Positions 46,312 to 54,374 of a DNA stretch of 64,000 nt are shown here, piece by piece. Source of the DNA: Verrucomicrobium spinosum DSM 4136 = JCM 18804 (lineage in GTDB: Bacteria > Verrucomicrobiota > Verrucomicrobiia > Verrucomicrobiales > Verrucomicrobiaceae); NCBI RefSeq assembly GCF_000172155.1, contig NZ_ABIZ01000001.1, positions 992,001 to 1,056,000 of the forward strand. Reading direction: 5' to 3'. The stretch's first letter is position 1. Every line of letters starts with the position of its first letter. The notes beneath the pieces are model-generated. The model saw only the letters and a program-made list of their open reading frames with translations, made no database searches and was not told the DNA's origin. The position numbers were made by a program, and so were the translations under genes.

Positions 46312-46355
46312 CAAGCAGTGCAAATAGACAGGCCAAGCAGTACAAATAGACAGGC
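46312..46355. repeat. Tandem 22-bp repeat with GACAGGC motif
   Basis: Two 22-bp copies (46312-46333 and 46334-46355), differing at one base, each ending AAATAGACAGGC. The second continues into CTA, as do the copies that border the Y1 transposase element (48601 and 49873). A further partial copy, AAAGACAGGCT, lies near 46235. Confidence 0.8.
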
Positions 46356-46370
46356 TAGAATGGCGCTGAC

Positions 46371-46757
46371 TTAAGTCGCATCCTTTTTGCGAATCTGGCG
46401 CTGGGCCCGGTGTGGCTCCTCCCTCATTTCGTGCCGGGGTTTGGTCATCAGCTGGGTAAGCGAGTAACCAAGCCCCGTGGGTGCAGGGCTTGACTTTTGC
46501 TGGTCGGCACGCCGTGCCATCCACGCCCGGGGCGTGATTTCCTTCATCTGTTGATTGGTCATCGCTGGCAGCTTCGTGAACAGGTCCTTGAGATACTCGT
46601 AGGCATCCGCCCCAGCCCGCTTCGCATTGTCCAACAGCGTGTAAAACGTCGCCGCACGCACTCCCGCCTGCGCGTCGCCCACGAACAACCAGTTCTTCTT
46701 GCCGATGGCACTGGGCCGGATCGTGTTCTCCACCAGGTTGTTGTGTATGCCTCGGAA
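46371..46757 (-). pseudogene. IS66-family transposase (TnpC), C-terminal remnant
   Basis: About 125 residues remain. The segment HNNLVENTIRPSAIGKKNW followed by LFVGDAQAG is the characteristic end of the IS66 DDE transposase catalytic domain, including the Glu of the DDE triad in VENTIRP. A C-terminal tail about 70 residues long follows. The N-terminal three quarters are missing: homology stops at about 46757, where the group II intron sequence begins on the opposite strand. No other IS66 part is visible in the window, so this is a dead remnant. Confidence 0.85.
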
Positions 46758-48600
46758 AGGCGTTGAGAATCACCGGGTGGAAGTCCCGGCTGGCTATATC
46801 GCTCCGGCCAGAAGCACTGGGGGCGGTTCAAGAGGTGACAAATGAATCGAAGTACTTCCAGAAAAGGCTCCGTAGGGAGTCAGCGATCATGCGGGCTGCA
46901 ATGTAGTGTGAACACCGTGCAGGCCTCGAAAGACTGTTGTGGGAGCCGACCCGCCATAATAACGGGGAAGGCCGTCGTCTGGGGCCGCTCTGAGCGGTTG
47001 AAGGTCCTGGATTCCACCGGGGTAGTGGTGGCAGTACGCATGGAAGGGGCTCAACGCAACGAGGGAAGTCTGCTGGGATGGACAGCCGGGGTGGCATCCG
47101 GAGCCCAACCATCGGCCCGCGAGGGAGACGGTGGGTCCTGGCAGATGACGGATGGGGGTGTAGTACCTGGGAAGCCTGGTAATGCGGGTGGAGGGAAGGC
47201 TCCCTGATGACTGGCAAGTGAACCAAGCAGCGAGAACCATGAGGATTGATGGCAACAGATTGATGGCAACATCTACGAACTTCAACCGGGCAAGACCGGG
47301 ACGGTTGGGAAGCTGCAAAGTGCACTGCTGACAAAAGCCAAGGCCGAGCCCGGCTGCCGGTTTTACAGTCTGTGGGACAAGGTCTGGCGCGAGGATGTGC
47401 TGGCTGAAGCCTGGGACCGCTGCCGCCGCAAAGCGGGGGCACCCGGAGTGGATGGCACCAGCTTCCAACAGATCGAACAACAGGATGTGAGCGTGTGGCT
47501 GAGGGAGCTGCGGGAGGAGTTGCGAAGCGGTGCTTACCGCCCGCAACGCCTCCGCCGGGTGTGGATACCCAAAGCAGGAGGAGGACAGAGACCGCTGGGC
47601 ATTCCCACGGTGAAGGACAGAGTGGTGCAAATGGCGATGGTGCTGGTGCTGGCCCCAATCTTTGAGGCCGACCTCTGCGAAGAGCAGATGGGGTATCGTC
47701 CGGGACGCGACGCTAAAACTGCGGTACGCCTTGTCTATTATCAGGTGAGGCAGAAAGGACGCAGTGAAGTGGTGGACGCGGACCTGAGCGATTACTTCAA
47801 CACCATCCCCCATGGAGCGCTGCTCAAGTGCCTGAGCCGGAGGATAGCTGATGGCAAAGTGCTCCGGATCATCCGGATGTGGCTCAAAGTCCCCGTCAAA
47901 GAACCAAGCAGAGGCAGCCGAACTGTCCAAGCGACTGAAAGCCGCAACCACCGACGCGGGGTGCCGCAGGGAGGGGTGATCTCGCCCCTGCTTGCCAACC
48001 TTTACTTTCGGAGGTTCCTGCTGGCCTGGAAGAAGTTTGGGCACGACCGTGCCACGCAATCGGTGATCGTGAACTACGCTGATGACTTCGTGATCTGTTG
48101 CAAACCCGGAAACGGGCCGACGGCCCTCGAGGCCATGGAAGGGATCATGGAGAAACTTGGGTTGAAGGTAAACGAGCGCAAGACGCGGCTGGTGCAGGTG
48201 CCGGGAGGGATGTTTGACTTCCTGGGTTACAGCTTCGGACGGTTTTACGGACGAGACGGAAAGTCATATGAAGGGACCCGGCCTTCCAAGAAGGCTGTGC
48301 AAAAACTGATGAAGGCAATCCATGACGAGACCACCTCACTGTGGCACGCCTCGGAACCCGAGGTGAGGACATTGGTGATCAACCGGAAACTGAGAGGCTG
48401 GGCGGGTTACTTCAACCAAGGCCCGGTCTTCAAGGAGTATCGCAAGATCCAAGCCTATACAGAGAGGCGGTTGCGCAGGTGGCTGATGCGGCGCAGGCAG
48501 AAGAAAGGCACGGGCTACCGCCAGTATCCCGACAAGCACCTCTACGAGGAGCTTGGCCTGTACAAACTGCAATGCGAGCGCCCAGGCACGCAGTACGAAG
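46745..48600 (+). mobile_element. Group II intron, 3'-truncated, inserted in IS66 transposase
   Basis: The intron lies antisense to the IS66 remnant. Its 5' ribozyme part (about 46745-47238, domains I to IV) contains no gene and is rich in structured sequence (for example GGGTGGAAGTCCCGGCTGG). The maturase gene follows. No domain V (a short GAGCC...GGTTC hairpin) or domain VI is seen after the maturase or on the far side of the Y1 transposase element, and no 3' exon of IS66 is found. The intron therefore seems to have lost its 3' end. Boundaries are approximate. Confidence 0.75.
47244..47271 (+). repeat. 14-bp tandem duplication frameshifting the maturase gene
   Basis: GATTGATGGCAACA occurs twice end to end (47244-47257, 47258-47271), right after an ATG at 47239. 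Removing one copy joins ATG AGG ATT GAT GGC AAC to the downstream maturase frame. Confidence 0.85.
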
Positions 48601-48797
48601 AGACAGGCTATTACGAGAAAGAGAAGTTGACGGCTCTACCTTTTAGGGCGATGGGCTGCCATGGCTTCGCCTCGATATATTGCCGATCCGCTGGCTCCGG
48701 TTGCCTTTTACCACTGCATTTCTCGGGTGGTGGAGAGGCGGCTGGCGTTTGGGCCGGAGGAGAAGGAGCAGTTTGTGCGCTTGATGCGGGCCTATGA
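47397..48797 (+). CDS. Group II intron reverse transcriptase/maturase, damaged at both ends
   Basis: The frame from GTG 47397 encodes a reverse transcriptase with GAPGVDG, IPKAGGGQRPLGIPT, the catalytic YADD near residue 224, FDFLGYSFGRF, and a maturase X domain (KLRGWAGYF near 345). No HNH endonuclease domain is seen. The N-terminus is damaged: homology continues upstream in the same frame (VGKLQSALLTKAKAEPGC), and the natural start is probably ATG 47239, separated by a 14-bp tandem duplication that breaks the frame. The C-terminus is damaged too: after LYEELGLYKL the sequence stops matching the family and runs on into the flank of the Y1 transposase element until 48797. Probably non-functional. 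Confidence 0.85.
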   Translation: MLAEAWDRCRRKAGAPGVDGTSFQQIEQQDVSVWLRELREELRSGAYRPQRLRRVWIPKAGGGQRPLGIPTVKDRVVQMAMVLVLAPIFEADLCEEQMGYRPGRDAKTAVRLVYYQVRQKGRSEVVDADLSDYFNTIPHGALLKCLSRRIADGKVLRIIRMWLKVPVKEPSRGSRTVQATESRNHRRGVPQGGVISPLLANLYFRRFLLAWKKFGHDRATQSVIVNYADDFVICCKPGNGPTALEAMEGIMEKLGLKVNERKTRLVQVPGGMFDFLGYSFGRFYGRDGKSYEGTRPSKKAVQKLMKAIHDETTSLWHASEPEVRTLVINRKLRGWAGYFNQGPVFKEYRKIQAYTERRLRRWLMRRRQKKGTGYRQYPDKHLYEELGLYKLQCERPGTQYEETGYYEKEKLTALPFRAMGCHGFASIYCRSAGSGCLLPLHFSGGGEAAGVWAGGEGAVCALDAGL

Positions 48798-49886
48798 GGG
48801 GTTCTGCCAGGTGCGGGTGTTGTCCTATTGTGTGATGTCCAATCACTTCCACATCATGGTGGAGGTGAAGAAGCGGCCTGAAGGGGCGGTGTATTCGGAT
48901 GCATGGCTGCTCAAGCAGGCGGCGTTGATCTATTCCCAACCGGCGGTGCGGATGCTCAAGGAGACGCTGGAAACCTTTCGCAGCCAGGGGCATGACGCGG
49001 CGGCCGAGGAACTCAAGGAGAGATATTTGGGGCGGATGTGGGATGTGAGCCAGTTCATGAAGGAACTCAAACAGCGCTTTTGTCTCTCGCGTTTCGCTCG
49101 CGACCTGCAGTTTGGCTTCGCTCTAAGTTGCCGCTTCGCGGCATGGCAGTGTCTGTGGTTCAACAAGCGGGAGAACCGCAAGGGCACGCTTTGGGAGGAG
49201 CGGTTCACCAGTGTGCTGCTGGAAGGTGAGCTCGCTACGCTCTCGGTGATGAGTGCCTACATCGATCTCAATCCGGTGCGGACGGGACTGGTGCAGGATC
49301 CCAAGGACTACCGGTGGTGCAGCTATGCGGAGGCGGTGGCGGGTGGACGCAAGGCGTTGTCAGCCTTGTACACGATCACGAATGAGCAACGGGCGCATGA
49401 GCGGAACCAGCTAGGGGGCTCGCATCGGATTCCCGGTGCGGCCAAGGTCCTTTCCGGCTACCGGGTATGGCTCTTTGGCCAGGGGGAGGAGGTTCGAGAC
49501 GGTCACGGTCCGGACAGCCAGGTGCTGCGCAAGGGGATCAAGCGCGAGCTGGTGGAGCAGGTACGCACGGAAGACGGCAAGCTGACCCTCGCGGAGACGC
49601 TGCGTCATCGGGTGACGTACTTCACGCTAGGTGTGGCCTTGGGAAGCCGGGGTTTTGTGGATGAGTTCTTTGAGGCGCGGCGAGAACAGTTTGATGCCCG
49701 CCGCCAACGAGGTGCCCGCCCCATGAAGGGCGGGAGTTTTGCGGGGATGTTTGCCTTTCGAGCGCCGAGAGTCGGGGTGGTGTGACGGCAATAAGGGGTG
49801 CCGCAAAGAAGGGTGGCTGGTGCATACGGGAATAGGGGACCAAGGGGTATTGAGCCCTTGGGGTGGCAAGATAGACAGGCTATTAC
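48601..49886 (+). mobile_element. RAYT-type Y1 transposase element bounded by 14-bp direct repeats
   Basis: AGACAGGCTATTAC occurs exactly at 48601-48614 and 49873-49886, bracketing the Y1 transposase gene. The left copy lies within the disrupted end of the intron maturase frame, so the element probably inserted there. Whether the repeats are element ends or target-derived cannot be told from one copy. Confidence 0.6.
48661..49785 (+). CDS. REP-associated tyrosine transposase-like protein (Y1/TnpA_REP family)
   Basis: A 374-residue HUH-type single-strand transposase relative of IS200/IS605 TnpA. The start MASPRYIADPLAPVAFYHCISRV has the typical first strand of the family. The metal-binding HUH motif is SNHFHIMVEV (about 60-69). 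The catalytic Tyr is probably in the SAYIDLNPVRTGLV helix (about 198-211), followed by the diagnostic YRWCSYAEA. It is longer than IS200 TnpA and has a C-terminal extension of ~100 residues, as in RAYT proteins that mobilise or maintain REP sequences. Codon use resembles the host. Appears intact. Confidence 0.88.
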   Translation: MASPRYIADPLAPVAFYHCISRVVERRLAFGPEEKEQFVRLMRAYEGFCQVRVLSYCVMSNHFHIMVEVKKRPEGAVYSDAWLLKQAALIYSQPAVRMLKETLETFRSQGHDAAAEELKERYLGRMWDVSQFMKELKQRFCLSRFARDLQFGFALSCRFAAWQCLWFNKRENRKGTLWEERFTSVLLEGELATLSVMSAYIDLNPVRTGLVQDPKDYRWCSYAEAVAGGRKALSALYTITNEQRAHERNQLGGSHRIPGAAKVLSGYRVWLFGQGEEVRDGHGPDSQVLRKGIKRELVEQVRTEDGKLTLAETLRHRVTYFTLGVALGSRGFVDEFFEARREQFDARRQRGARPMKGGSFAGMFAFRAPRVGVV

Positions 49887-50034
49887 TGGACGCCTTTGTG
49901 GCCAGGCCCATCACTGGTGAACAACGGTCGAGGCTTGAAAGTATGGAGCGTGAGTTGGGTGTCCTGTAGTTTGATCAAAGGTCAGTGTCGGATGGCAGAT
50001 TGTTGTAAGATGCCAGCGTTGTGAGGCTTGATGA

Positions 50035-50270
50035 GGCCGGGCTTTCAGCCCTCAATCGTATTGGGGTGGTCAAACCTTGGGCGTTGCCCAAGGCTGGTTT
50101 GAAGCCGGACCTTTGGTCCTTCTGAGGCAGGCTGAAGCCCGCCACTACTTTCTGAGGCTGCGCTCCCGTCATGGTCTGGGTTGCTCGCGTCATCTGATTG
50201 CGCCCGGCGGTTGTGCTTGAAGCGCAAACCGCCGCTCCTTCGAGGAGCCGCGCCCCGCCAACCAGGCACC
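50035..50270. repeat. REP-like palindrome cluster between transposase element and ldhA
   Basis: The stretch 49887-50292 has no convincing gene; a short frame ending at 49969 (ARPITGEQRSRLESMEREL) may be a gene remnant. Palindromes: CCTTGGGCGTTGCCCAAGG near 50075-50093, GGACCTTTGGTCC near 50107-50119, a 30-bp unit (50122-50151) shared with 25654-25683, and GCGGTTGTGCTTGAAGCGCA with its matching AACCGC near 50207-50232. Confidence 0.6.
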
Positions 50271-50292
50271 AAGAACTACGAACCAAAAACTA

Positions 50293-51279
50293 TCAAACCG
50301 CATTCGCACACACGCCGTCACGCTCCAGGGCGGTGAGGTTGCCGAGGGTGGTGGTGGCGATGCCCATGAGGGCTTCGTGGGTGAAGAAGGCCTGGTGGCC
50401 GGTGATGAGGACGTTGGGGAAGGTGGTGAGGCGCATGAAGACGTCGTCCGTGATGACTTCGCCCGAGTGGTCGGTGAAGAAAAGTTTTTCCTCTTCCTCG
50501 TACACGTCAAGGGCCAGGCCGCCGATGATGCCGCGTTTGAGCCCCTCGATGAGGGCCTGTGTGTCCACAAGGGCACCTCGGCCGGTGTTGACGAGGAGCA
50601 TGCCGGGCTTGAGGAGGGGGAGCTTGCTCTCGTTGATCAGGTGGTGGGTTTCAGGAGTCAAGGGGCAGTGCAGGCTGACCACCTCGCTCTGGGGCAGGGC
50701 CTCCTCCAGGGAGACATAGGTGCCGCCCAGCTCTTCCACCACGGGATTGCGGTACATGTCCACGGCCAGGATGCGGCAGCCGAAGCCGCGCATGATGGTT
50801 GCGAAGAGGGCCCCGATCTTGCCGGTGCCGACCACGGTGACGGTTTTGCCATGCAGATCGAAGCCCAGGAGGCCACGCAGTTCAAAGTTGCCTTCACGCA
50901 CGCGGTTGTAGGCCTTGTGCAGGTGCCGGTTGAGCGCCAGCAGCATGGCCACGGCGTGCTCGGCCACAGCGTGCGGGGAGTAGGCTGGCACCCGCACGAT
51001 GGAGAGCCCCAGGGATTTGGCGTGCTTCAGGTCCACATTGTTGTAGCCAGCGCAGCGCAGGGCGATGTGCCTCACGCCGTGGGAGGCGAGGCGGTCCAGC
51101 ACGGCCTGATTCACCACGTCGTTGACGAATACGCACACTGCCAGGTGGCCCTTGGCGAGATCCACGGTGGTCTCATCTAGCCGGGCGGCCAGAAAGGTGA
51201 ACTCATGGGCATGGTCCGCGTTGGCCAGCGTGAAAAAATCCTCGTCGTAGCTTTTGCTGCTGAAGACGGCTGTTCTCAT
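50293..51279 (-). CDS. ldhA: D-lactate dehydrogenase (fermentative, NAD-dependent)
   Basis: A 328-residue member of the D-2-hydroxyacid dehydrogenase family. ATG 51279 (MRTAVFSSKSYDEDFF) matches the LdhA N-terminus; 26 upstream residues of the open frame do not. Signature sites: CAGYNNVDL (about 75-83), dinucleotide-binding VVGTGKIGALFA (about 151-162), LVNTGRGALVDT with the catalytic Arg, the late acidic YEEEEKLFF and the active-site His in GHQAFFTHEAL. The product converts pyruvate to D-lactate, regenerating NAD. It is divergent from the cbb3 oxidase operon with 123 bp between starts, which suggests shared oxygen-responsive control (inference). Confidence 0.93.
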   Translation of the reverse strand: MRTAVFSSKSYDEDFFTLANADHAHEFTFLAARLDETTVDLAKGHLAVCVFVNDVVNQAVLDRLASHGVRHIALRCAGYNNVDLKHAKSLGLSIVRVPAYSPHAVAEHAVAMLLALNRHLHKAYNRVREGNFELRGLLGFDLHGKTVTVVGTGKIGALFATIMRGFGCRILAVDMYRNPVVEELGGTYVSLEEALPQSEVVSLHCPLTPETHHLINESKLPLLKPGMLLVNTGRGALVDTQALIEGLKRGIIGGLALDVYEEEEKLFFTDHSGEVITDDVFMRLTTFPNVLITGHQAFFTHEALMGIATTTLGNLTALERDGVCANAV

Positions 51280-51402
51280 GGGTGAACCCTTACCGCACAT
51301 CGGGGACATTACCAGTAGGAAACCCCTGAGAAGCAAGATGCGGGAGGGCTTGGCCAAGATGCGCGGAGCGACTGAGGTGCCGCTGGCGGATCATTGGGGC
51401 AC

Positions 51403-51588
51403 ATGGAAGTGCTCGCCGTCACCCTCTTTCTCAGTCTGCTGCTGGCGGTGTTCTTTGTGGTGCTCTTCCTCGGCAGCCATCGGTCCTCCCGCCGCAGTGT
51501 GGAGCAGGACGCGCTGATGCCGCTCGATGATTCGGGCTCTCCGCGCCGTGCGCCCGCACCTGAAACCCGCCCGCAGGCCCGTGTTTGA
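51403..51588 (+). CDS. ccoS: cbb3-type cytochrome oxidase assembly protein CcoS
   Basis: A 61-residue protein from ATG 51403 (MEVLAVTLFLSLLLAVFFVVLFL). One membrane segment is followed by a short soluble tail with QDALMPLDD, matching the layout of CcoS, which is needed for cofactor insertion into cbb3 oxidase. A TTG at 51394 in frame is unlikely. It heads the oxidase operon, 27 bp before ccoNO; in most bacteria ccoS is at the end with ccoI, so the position is unusual. Confidence 0.75.
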   Translation: MEVLAVTLFLSLLLAVFFVVLFLGSHRSSRRSVEQDALMPLDDSGSPRRAPAPETRPQARV

Positions 51589-51615
51589 CCAGGCTCCCGT
51601 CTCTTTTCTCTCCCT

Positions 51616-54018
51616 ATGAACGCCCCCACCAAGACCGTCGTTATCGAGTACGAAGACCGCACTGTGCGCCATTTCATGCTGGCCTCCGTGATCTGGGGGG
51701 CGGTGGCGCTCCTGGTGGGGGTGGTGGTGGCCTCGCAGCTCAACTACTGGCAGATGAACTTCAACCTGCCGTGGCTCACCTTTGGCAGGTTGCGCCCGCT
51801 GCACACGAATGCTGCCATCTTTGCCTTCGTGGGGAACATGATGTTCGCCGGCATTTACTACTCCACGCAACGCCTGTGCAAGACGCGGACGGCGTCTGAT
51901 CTGCTTTCGCGCATTCACTTCTGGGGCTGGCAGCTCATCATCCTGGCGGCGGCGATCACGCTGCCTCTGGGCTACTCACGCAGCAAGGAGTACGCGGAGC
52001 TCATCTGGCCCATCAACATCGCGGTGGCGCTGATCTGGGTGGTGTTTGCCATCAACTTCTTCTGGACGCTGAAGAGGCGCAATGAGCCGTCTCTCTATGT
52101 GGCGCTGTGGTTCTACATCGCCACCATCATCACGGTGACGATGTTGTATGTGGTGAACCACCTGCAGATTCCCACCTCCTGGACGCATGCGTATCCCGTG
52201 TTTGCCGGGGTGCAGGATGGCCTGGTGCAGTGGTGGTATGGGCACAATGCGGTGGCCTTCTTTCTCACCACACCCATCCTGGGCATCATGTATTATTTCC
52301 TGCCGAAGGCGGCAGAGCGGCCGGTGTACTCGTACCGGCTGAGCATCATTCACTTCTGGTCGCTGGTCTTCATCTACATCTGGGCGGGGCCGCACCACTT
52401 GCTCAATACCTCCCTGCCGCACTGGTTGCAGATGCTGGGCATGCTCTTCAGTCTCATGCTCTGGGCACCGTCCTGGGGGGGGATGCTGAACGGCCTGCTC
52501 ACACTCCGCGGGGCATGGGACAAGCTGCGCACGGATCCGGTGATCAAGTTCTTCGTGGCCGCCATCACCTTCTACGGCATGGCCACCTTTGAGGGGCCGC
52601 TGCTTTCCATTCGTGCGGTGAACTCCCTGTCCCACTACTCGGACTGGACCATTGGCCATGTGCACAGCGGTACTTTGGGCTGGAACGGCTTCATGGCGGC
52701 GGGTCTCTTCTACTGGATGGCACCGCGTCTCTGGGGCACCAAGCTGCACTCGGTGGCCCTGGCCAACTTCCACTTCTGGATTGGTCTGGTGGGCATCCTC
52801 TTCTACGTGGCCTCCATGTGGGTCTCCGGCGTCATGCAGGGGCTCATGCTGAACGCCACCACCGACGGTGGCACCGTGCTGGCCTATCCGAACTTTGTGG
52901 AGACGCTCAATGCCATCCGCCCCCTCATGCTGTTGCGGGTGCTCGGCGGGGCGTTCTACCTGGCCGGGTTCCTCATCATGGTGTACAACCTGTGGCGCAC
53001 CATCCGCAGCGGCCGCCCCGTGGTGGAGAGCCGGGAGGTGCATGTGGAAGTTTCCTCCAACCAGGACCGCATGAGCTGGAAGGAGGTGGTGAACAACGAC
53101 CCCGTCATCTTCACAGTGGTGGGTCTGGCCTTCATGTGTGCGTGGTTCTTCCTCCCCAGCTATGCCAACCTGGCGGCTCTGGTCAGCGGTGTCATCCTCT
53201 GCTGGCTGGGTGTGCAGCGCTTCCAGGCCAGCGGGAAGTCCTGGGGCTACTGGTATGACCGCCTGCTGGAGAACTACCTGCCCTTCAGCGTGCTCACCCT
53301 GGTGGCGGTGGCGATTGGCGGGGTGATCCAGATCCTGCCCACGGTGACGGTGAACCGGGCGAAGAATGTGGAGGACCGCATCCAAAAGCCCTACACGCCG
53401 CTGGAGCTGGCGGGTCGCGACATCTATGTGGGCGAGGGCTGCTACAACTGCCACTCACAGATGATCCGCACCATGGTGCCGGATGTGCTGCGCTACGGCG
53501 ACTACTCCCGCCTGGGTGAGAGCATCTATGACTACCCGTTCCAGTGGGGGAGCAAGCGTACCGGTCCGGATCTGGCGCGCATCGGCGGCAAGTACCCCAA
53601 CGTGTGGCACTACAACCACATGAAGGATCCGCGCGCGGTGAGCCCCGGCTCCAACATGCCGAACTACGCCTGGATGCTGGACAAGAAGACCGACATCAAA
53701 GCCCTGCCGGCCAAGATCGCCGTGCAGCAGCGCCTGGGGGTGCCGTACCCGGCCATGAGCCGGGATGAGATTCAGCAGCAGGCCATTGAGCAGGGCATCG
53801 CCATTTCTGCCGACCTGAAGAAGGCGGGTGCCTTTGCCCTGCCGGACTCCCAGATGGTGGCGCTCATCGCCTACCTGCAAAAGGTGGGCCAGTCTGAGGC
53901 ACCGGAGGAGCGCCCTGCCGAGACGCCATGGAATGAGAAGCCCTTCCCCGTGGTGCCGGCCCTGCCGGACAAGCATCGCACGGCCCAGGCCGCGCCGCAG
54001 AACAGCCCGCCCAACTAA
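51616..54018 (+). CDS. ccoNO: cbb3-type cytochrome c oxidase, fused subunits I and II (CcoN-CcoO)
   Basis: An 800-residue fusion. Residues about 1-490 are CcoN with its 12-14 membrane helices: heme and CuB ligand His residues are visible in RPLHTNA, WYGHNAVAFF, WAGPHHLLNT and IGHVHSGTLGW. Residues about 550-800 are CcoO, a monoheme cytochrome c with CYNCH at about 609-613 and GSNMPNYAWM bearing a likely axial Met. A helical linker with extra hydrophobic segments (about 490-560) joins them. The complex reduces oxygen at the inner membrane with high affinity and pumps protons. Fusion of N and O fixes the 1:1 ratio. Confidence 0.95.
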   Translation: MNAPTKTVVIEYEDRTVRHFMLASVIWGAVALLVGVVVASQLNYWQMNFNLPWLTFGRLRPLHTNAAIFAFVGNMMFAGIYYSTQRLCKTRTASDLLSRIHFWGWQLIILAAAITLPLGYSRSKEYAELIWPINIAVALIWVVFAINFFWTLKRRNEPSLYVALWFYIATIITVTMLYVVNHLQIPTSWTHAYPVFAGVQDGLVQWWYGHNAVAFFLTTPILGIMYYFLPKAAERPVYSYRLSIIHFWSLVFIYIWAGPHHLLNTSLPHWLQMLGMLFSLMLWAPSWGGMLNGLLTLRGAWDKLRTDPVIKFFVAAITFYGMATFEGPLLSIRAVNSLSHYSDWTIGHVHSGTLGWNGFMAAGLFYWMAPRLWGTKLHSVALANFHFWIGLVGILFYVASMWVSGVMQGLMLNATTDGGTVLAYPNFVETLNAIRPLMLLRVLGGAFYLAGFLIMVYNLWRTIRSGRPVVESREVHVEVSSNQDRMSWKEVVNNDPVIFTVVGLAFMCAWFFLPSYANLAALVSGVILCWLGVQRFQASGKSWGYWYDRLLENYLPFSVLTLVAVAIGGVIQILPTVTVNRAKNVEDRIQKPYTPLELAGRDIYVGEGCYNCHSQMIRTMVPDVLRYGDYSRLGESIYDYPFQWGSKRTGPDLARIGGKYPNVWHYNHMKDPRAVSPGSNMPNYAWMLDKKTDIKALPAKIAVQQRLGVPYPAMSRDEIQQQAIEQGIAISADLKKAGAFALPDSQMVALIAYLQKVGQSEAPEERPAETPWNEKPFPVVPALPDKHRTAQAAPQNSPPN

Positions 54019-54033
54019 CCACCGCCTGATCCC

Positions 54034-54369
54034 ATGTTCCGCCGCATCATTCATGAGCACTGGCATGACCTCGTTCCGGTTATTGCCTTTATCCTGACGT
54101 TTGCCGTCTTCATCGTCGCCTTCATCCGCGCTCTGCTGGCGCGGAAGGAGACGGTGGCCCACATGGCGGCGCTGCCGCTGGATGAGCCCCTGCAGGTGCC
54201 GGCCACGGAGGCGGTGGAGAAGGGCCCGGCAGAGAAAGAGGAGGGCGCAGGCTGCTCCGACACCTGCCGCAGGTGCCCGGGCTGCCGCCGCAAGGAAGGC
54301 GGCCCTGCCCACGAGTCCGACCACGCCCGCCCCCACTCTCATTCTCATCTGCACACGTCCACACACTGA
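54034..54369 (+). CDS. ccoQ: CcoQ-like small oxidase subunit with Cys/His-rich tail
   Basis: A 111-residue protein. Residues 1-40 form a CcoQ-like single membrane helix (about 14-34, VPVIAFILTFAVFIVAFIRA). The remainder is an unusual soluble extension: four Cys in CSDTCRRCPGC (74, 78, 81, 84) and then seven His between 93 and 111 (SHSHLHTSTH at the end). Normal CcoQ is 50-70 residues and lacks this. The pattern suggests metal binding, perhaps copper for the oxidase, but this is inference. Between ccoNO and ccoP, 15 bp after ccoNO. Confidence 0.7.
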   Translation: MFRRIIHEHWHDLVPVIAFILTFAVFIVAFIRALLARKETVAHMAALPLDEPLQVPATEAVEKGPAEKEEGAGCSDTCRRCPGCRRKEGGPAHESDHARPHSHSHLHTSTH

Positions 54370-54374
54370 AGCCC

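Noticed and set aside
46267-46773. A minus-strand frame overlapping the IS66 remnant in another phase
   Set aside because: The IS66 homology lies in the neighbouring frame; this one is its shadow plus intron sequence.
48600-50292. Group II intron domain V/VI downstream of the maturase
   Set aside because: No short GAGCC/GGTTC hairpin with the conserved bulge was seen; a GAGCCGCG near 50241 belongs to a REP palindrome.
51280-51402. FNR-type site (TTGAT-N4-ATCAA) in the ldhA/ccoS intergenic region
   Set aside because: No match close to the consensus was found by eye on either strand.
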